Shown here one piece after another: positions 60,579 through 64,000 of a stretch of 64,000 bases of DNA. A program made the position numbers and the translations under genes. Source of the stretch: Nocardioides humilatus (GTDB lineage Bacteria; Actinomycetota; Actinomycetes; Propionibacteriales; Nocardioidaceae); the NCBI RefSeq assembly GCF_008373755.1, contig NZ_VUJV01000003.1, positions 1 to 64,000 on the forward strand, read 5' to 3'. Under the pieces are notes generated by a model that searched no databases, was not told where the DNA came from, and saw only the letters and a list, made by a program, of their open reading frames with translations. Within the stretch, counting starts at the first letter, position 1; each line of letters opens with the position of its first letter.

Positions 60579-62324
60579 TCATCCCCACAGCGCCGGTTGC
60601 GCACAGGTCGCTCCGACGGCGTAGACATCGGCGCCACCGAACCGCAGCCCGACCATCCGGGCGACCGGACCGATGAACTGGTTGTTGATGTTGTCGATGA
60701 ACGGGTAGAGCGTCTTCTGCACGAACCCGTTGTTGGCGTTGATCAGCTCGTTGATGATCTTGTTGGTCAGCGACGTCGAGCTGAGGATCGGCGCGAGGCC
60801 GCCACCGATGGTGACCTTGTCGATCCGGGGCACGATGCTCGTCGGGAGCAGCACCGAGGTGCCCGTCTGCACCGGTGTCGTGTCGTTGGGCGGCAACCGC
60901 AGGTTGGCCGTCGACGTCGTCGCCGCGGCCGCGGTCGAGACCGTCAGGTTCACCTCGACATGGATCGCGAGCTTTCCGTTGCCCAGGATCGGTAGCCCGA
61001 GCGAGAGCAGCAGGCTGGTGAGCCCGATCCCGACCAGGTCGAGGATCTTCACGTCGCCGTTGACGACCAGGTCGGCGCTCAGCGAGTACGACGCCGGCAG
61101 GGTCTGCACCCGGACCGACATGCTGTGGGGATCGGCCACGGTGGCGGCGCCGCAGTGCACGTCGGGGGGCGACACCAGCTGGCCGGTGCCGTCGGCGAGG
61201 TTCACCGCGATCGTGCCGGTGCCCTTCTCCGTCAGCAGCGTCGCGAACTGCGGGATGCTCAGGCTGGGCAGGTTGATGAAGTCGACCGCGAGGTTGCCGC
61301 TCAGCTGCGAGTTCTTCGCCTGGCTCTCCGGCAGGTTCGGCCGGCCGCAGGCCAACTGGGCCGCAGAGATGAGGGTGAGCCCGCCACTGAACTGGTTGCC
61401 GATGCCGGGCACCTGCCCCTGGATGTTGGGGACCTCGAGGAAGTAGTTGCCGTTGGCGAGCCGCGCCGAGCCGACGATGTCGAGGACGTCGAGGTCCATC
61501 GCGAGCGCCGCGGTGTCGGTCGGCGCGACGTGCAGCACGTTGCCGAGGTTGATGGCCCCGACCGTTCCGGAACCACCCACGATCTGGTTGAGCGCGCCGA
61601 CCGCGACGGAGTTTCCGCCCTGGTTGGACAGCACCGTCACCATCGCGTTGAGCAGCGTCGTGTAGTTGACCGTGCCGGTCAGCAGAGCCGTCGGGCTGCC
61701 GATGCTCGACACCGCCGCGATGTCACCGAGCTTGATCTTGGCGGCAGCGAGCGCCTGGTAGCTGACCAGGGTCAGGTTGGCACCGAACAGCCCGTTCAAC
61801 GGACTCAGGACCGTGCTGTCGCCTGAGTTGACCGCAGCGACGAAGGTGCCCATCCGGTAGCAGGCCGAGCTCGACGCGACGGCGTACGCCGTCCGCGTCA
61901 CCGCGCCCTCACCACCCTTGAACGAGTAGTCGGTGTCGGCGGTCGCGGTGACCTTGACGCCCGTCGGCGGGTCGGTGGCGGTGTTCCACACCCCGCTGAC
62001 GTAGGAGCCCCAGTCGACGTTCATCGAGAGGTCGTTGCCGAGCAGGTCGTTCCCGTTGCGCGCCGCGCTCTTGCGGACCGCGCTCGACGAGCTCGCGAAA
62101 TTTCCCTCGGCGGCGAGCTGGGCCTGGGTCTTCCCGGTCAGCTCGCGGGCCAGATCGAGAGCAACGACGTCGGCGAGCGCCTGCAGGTCGGCTCGCGTGA
62201 CGCGCTCCATGCCGAGGTCGATGGCCAACGCCGACACCGGCAGCAGGATGACCATCATGGCGGCCGTGAAGACCGCCACCGCGCCGCGCTCATCCCTCTT
62301 CGCACGGCAGAGTGAACGCCACAT
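60579..62324 (-). CDS. TadG-like secreted surface protein, paralogue 2
   Basis: The 581-aa protein begins AKRDERGAVAVFTAAMMVIL with LPVSALAIDLGMERVTRADL, the TadG-type anchor, followed by a long low-charge extracellular part and a C-terminus FGGADVYAVGATCAQPALWG. The N-terminal 60 residues and the ending are closely similar to paralogue 1 at 58104-59900, with loose similarity between, so the two arose by duplication around the tadE-like gene. The ATG is at 62322-62324. Tandem GTCCC repeats lie upstream. Confidence 0.8.
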   Translation of the reverse strand: MWRSLCRAKRDERGAVAVFTAAMMVILLPVSALAIDLGMERVTRADLQALADVVALDLARELTGKTQAQLAAEGNFASSSSAVRKSAARNGNDLLGNDLSMNVDWGSYVSGVWNTATDPPTGVKVTATADTDYSFKGGEGAVTRTAYAVASSSACYRMGTFVAAVNSGDSTVLSPLNGLFGANLTLVSYQALAAAKIKLGDIAAVSSIGSPTALLTGTVNYTTLLNAMVTVLSNQGGNSVAVGALNQIVGGSGTVGAINLGNVLHVAPTDTAALAMDLDVLDIVGSARLANGNYFLEVPNIQGQVPGIGNQFSGGLTLISAAQLACGRPNLPESQAKNSQLSGNLAVDFINLPSLSIPQFATLLTEKGTGTIAVNLADGTGQLVSPPDVHCGAATVADPHSMSVRVQTLPASYSLSADLVVNGDVKILDLVGIGLTSLLLSLGLPILGNGKLAIHVEVNLTVSTAAAATTSTANLRLPPNDTTPVQTGTSVLLPTSIVPRIDKVTIGGGLAPILSSTSLTNKIINELINANNGFVQKTLYPFIDNINNQFIGPVARMVGLRFGGADVYAVGATCAQPALWG

Positions 62325-62459
62325 ACCTCGGCCCTCCCAAGCCCTGCGCGTCGCCCTCCCTGGCTCCGCTACTCCTTCATCATCGGCGCTTTACCACGCG
62401 ATGAGAGAGGGTCGGCAAGCAGAACGGGCCCCTGCGGACGCAAACTCGCGACCCGGTGC

Positions 62460-62520
62460 GGGACGTAGGTCCCAGCGAAGGCAGCCCGGGTCCCAGTGAC
62501 GTCAGCCCGAGTCCCGGGCC
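62460..62520. promoter_or_regulatory. Tandem 21-bp GTCCC repeats with adjoining palindrome upstream of TadG paralogue 2
   Basis: GGGAC-GTAG-GTCCC (62460-62473) is a perfect dyad. Its right arm begins the first of two 21-bp units (62469-62489 and 62490-62510, consensus GTCCCAGYGAMGKCAGCCCGR), with a third partial copy at 62511. The two-turn period suggests several protein molecules bound on one DNA face. The block is 135-200 bp upstream of TadG paralogue 2 and ends 7 bp after the DUF2469 stop. Confidence 0.5.
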
Positions 62521-62526
62521 GGATGG

Positions 62527-62835
62527 TCAGACCTTGGGGGGTTCGATGTCGGAGGTCGCGAGCTCCTCGACGTTGACGTCCTTGAAGGTCAGCACCTTGA
62601 CGTTCTTCGCGAACCGCGCCGGGCGGTACATGTCCCACACCCAGGCGTCGCTGATGGTGACCTCGAAGAACACCTCGCCGGCCTCGGTCCGCGCCTTCAC
62701 GTCGACGGAGTTGCAGAGGTAGAACCGGCGGTCGGTCTCGACGACGTACTTGAAGATCTTCACGACGTCGCGGTACTCGCGGTAGAGCCTCAGCTCCTGC
62801 TCGGTCTCGTACTTCTCGAGCTCCTCGGCACTCAC
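62527..62835 (-). CDS. DUF2469 family protein
   Basis: The 102-aa protein matches the actinobacterial DUF2469 (Rv2901c-like) family: SAEELEKYETEQELRLYREY, then FKYVVETDRRFYLCNSVDV and SDAWVWDMYRPARFAKNVKV. The function is unknown. It shares GTGA with the rnhB stop (62832-62835), the usual gene order in this phylum. The GTG at 62833-62835 is coupled to rnhB; upstream frame extension only reads opposite rnhB. Confidence 0.92.
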   Translation of the reverse strand: MSAEELEKYETEQELRLYREYRDVVKIFKYVVETDRRFYLCNSVDVKARTEAGEVFFEVTISDAWVWDMYRPARFAKNVKVLTFKDVNVEELATSDIEPPKV

Positions 62836-63512
62836 GACGCCGACTCTATAGGTCCGTCCTCGAGCCCGGCGGCGCGACGCACGTTGACGAACCGCATCCT
62901 GTGGACAGGCGATGGTCCGTGCTCGTCGAGGGCCGCCGTGTGGGTCGGGGTGATGTAGCCCTTGTGGGTCTTGAAGTCGTAGGCCGGCCACTCGCCGTCG
63001 AGCTCGTCCATCAGCCGGTCACGGGTGACCTTCGCCAGCACGGAGGCGGCCGCGACGCAAGCGGCGACCCGGTCGCCCTTCCACACCGCGAGCCCGGGAG
63101 CGCCGAGCCCGTCGACCGGGAACCCGTCGGTCAGGACGTACGACGGCGCCACGTCGAGCTTCGCGACCGCTCGCCGAAGCGCCTCGATGTTGACGACGTG
63201 CATGCCGAGTCGGTCGCACTCCTCGTGCGACATCACCACGACCGACCAGGCGATCGCGCGCTTCACGATCTGCTCGTAACAGCGCTCCCGCGCCTTGGCC
63301 CTCAGCAGCTTCGAGTCCGCCAGGCCCGGGACGATGCCGGCCTTGCCCGCAGGCAGGATCGCGGCCCCGGCGACGAGCGGGCCCGCGCAGGCGCCCCGAC
63401 CGGCTTCGTCGACACCGGCGATCAGCTCGATCCCGTGCCGGCGCAGCGCGCGCTCGTAGCCATAGAGGCCGGCGTCACGTCGTACCGTCAGTCCTCGGGG
63501 CAGCGTCGACAT
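62832..63512 (-). CDS. rnhB: Ribonuclease HII
   Basis: The 226-aa enzyme cleaves RNA in RNA-DNA hybrids, including single ribonucleotides. The catalytic DEAGRG motif is at GVDEAGRGACAGPLVAGA; further ligands are in LTDGFPVDGL and the segment KGDRVAACVAAASVLAKVTR with the conserved Lys and Asp. FKTHKGYITPTH is family-typical. The ATG at 63510-63512 was chosen for length. It starts 13 bp after the lepB stop. Confidence 0.96.
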   Translation of the reverse strand: MSTLPRGLTVRRDAGLYGYERALRRHGIELIAGVDEAGRGACAGPLVAGAAILPAGKAGIVPGLADSKLLRAKARERCYEQIVKRAIAWSVVVMSHEECDRLGMHVVNIEALRRAVAKLDVAPSYVLTDGFPVDGLGAPGLAVWKGDRVAACVAAASVLAKVTRDRLMDELDGEWPAYDFKTHKGYITPTHTAALDEHGPSPVHRMRFVNVRRAAGLEDGPIESAS

Positions 63513-63525
63513 CGGCTCGGACCGA

Positions 63526-64000
63526 TCAGCCCTTGTCGGGGTCGGCGGGCGGGTCGTCCGGCACGTCGTCGAACACACCCGGGTTGCTGATCCAGTGCCA
63601 GCGGTCGCGCGGCCAGACCAGGGCGAACACCTTGCCAACCACCAGGTCGGTGTCGACCCAGGGGCTCTTCGCGCACGGATCCTCGCTGGGCTGGCACATG
63701 TGGGCCCGCGAGTCCGCAGAGGCGCCGCGGTTGTCGCCCAGGACGAAGACCTTGCCCTCGGGCACCGGACCGACGGTCCAGCTGCACCCGAAGCCGGTGC
63801 CGGCTCCGGCGCAGGTCTTGCGGTCGGCGATGTAGGAGGTCTCGTCGATCGGCTCGCCGTTGACGAGGAGGTGCCCCTCGTCGTCGCAGCAGGTGATGAC
63901 GTCGCCCTCGGTCCCGATGACGCGCTTCACCAGGTGCCCGCCGGTCGGGTAGAGCCCGACCTTCGAGAGCAGGTTGGCCAGGCCGGTCGGCTTGGGCTCC
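63526..64000 (-). CDS. lepB: Signal peptidase I (3' part; N-terminus outside window)
   Basis: The partial protein of about 157 residues lies at the window edge. It covers the box around the catalytic lysine (HLVKRVIGTEGDVI), the C-terminal box VFVLGDNRGASADSRAH, and a tail DDVPDDPPADPDKG. The serine-containing box and membrane helix would be beyond 64000. The gene removes Sec signal peptides. The order lepB-rnhB-DUF2469 is standard. A Cys-rich insert (TCCDDEGHLL; CAGAGTGFGC) is seen between the boxes. Confidence 0.93.
   Translation of the reverse strand, partial: EPKPTGLANLLSKVGLYPTGGHLVKRVIGTEGDVITCCDDEGHLLVNGEPIDETSYIADRKTCAGAGTGFGCSWTVGPVPEGKVFVLGDNRGASADSRAHMCQPSEDPCAKSPWVDTDLVVGKVFALVWPRDRWHWISNPGVFDDVPDDPPADPDKG

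Noticed and set aside
62460-62473. GGGAC-N4-GTCCC as a DosR dormancy box
   Set aside because: Only the GGGAC/GTCCC core agrees; the central TWWA and flanking bases of the DosR consensus are missing.

Overview
The window is a GC-rich (about 70 %) stretch of an actinobacterial chromosome, most likely Nocardioides or a close member of the Nocardioidaceae. The evidence is the actinobacterial order lepB-rnhB-DUF2469 ... yraN-comM-dprA ... xerC-M23-rpsB-tsf ... pyrH-frr-cdsA ... rlmN, a complete GlgE glycogen pathway, an MgtA-type mannosyltransferase, many GTG starts, tightly overlapping operons, and small dispersed repeats that I recall from Nocardioides genomes. The genus is an inference from gene content only.

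Layout. 1-3.1 kb (minus strand): tRNA-Ala(GGC), then a six-gene operon read from 3106 down to 209: CDP-alcohol phosphatidyltransferase, VTT-type membrane protein, a 52-aa membrane protein, nadD, rsfS and a histidine phosphatase. A phospholipid acyltransferase diverges from it. 3.7-7.8 kb: SAM methyltransferase, a large LuxR-type regulator, proA. 7.9-12.5 kb: a secreted lysyl oxidase homologue, etfBA, a small membrane protein and an enoyl-CoA hydratase. 12.6-26.7 kb: glycogen/trehalose metabolism, with glgX, glgP and the operon glgE-treS-mak-glgB, interrupted by a moeA-type gene and a methyltransferase. Trehalose is converted to maltose (TreS), phosphorylated (Mak), polymerised (GlgE) and branched (GlgB); GlgP and GlgX degrade the polymer.

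26.8-43.5 kb is a mixed accessory region. It holds a secreted orphan, a GNAT-like/Nudix fusion, an EamA exporter with divergent LysR regulator, marR-cnoX-EI24, a secreted M1 peptidase, a RIO kinase with a possible leader peptide, an anchor-type secreted protein, an acyl-CoA dehydrogenase with HxlR regulator, a LOG protein, mgtA, a Tat-exported metallophosphoesterase and rlmN. 43-53 kb is the conserved translation/phospholipid block (cdsA, frr, pyrH, tsf, rpsB), with a three-gene SPFH/zinc-ribbon/membrane module inserted between tsf and pyrH, followed by M23 peptidase and xerC. 53.2-54.9 kb is one AT-richer secreted orphan between xerC and dprA. 54.9-58 kb: dprA-comM-yraN. 58-62.3 kb: a TadE-like protein flanked by two TadG-like paralogues. 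62.5-64 kb: DUF2469, rnhB and the 3' part of lepB.

No CRISPR array, insertion sequence, integrase-bearing island or prophage was seen. The best candidates for new biology are the SPFH module, the secreted orphan at 53176-54855, the lysyl oxidase with its cofactor residues conserved, the GNAT-like/Nudix fusion, the His-rich leader ORF before the RIO kinase, and several operator-like repeats.
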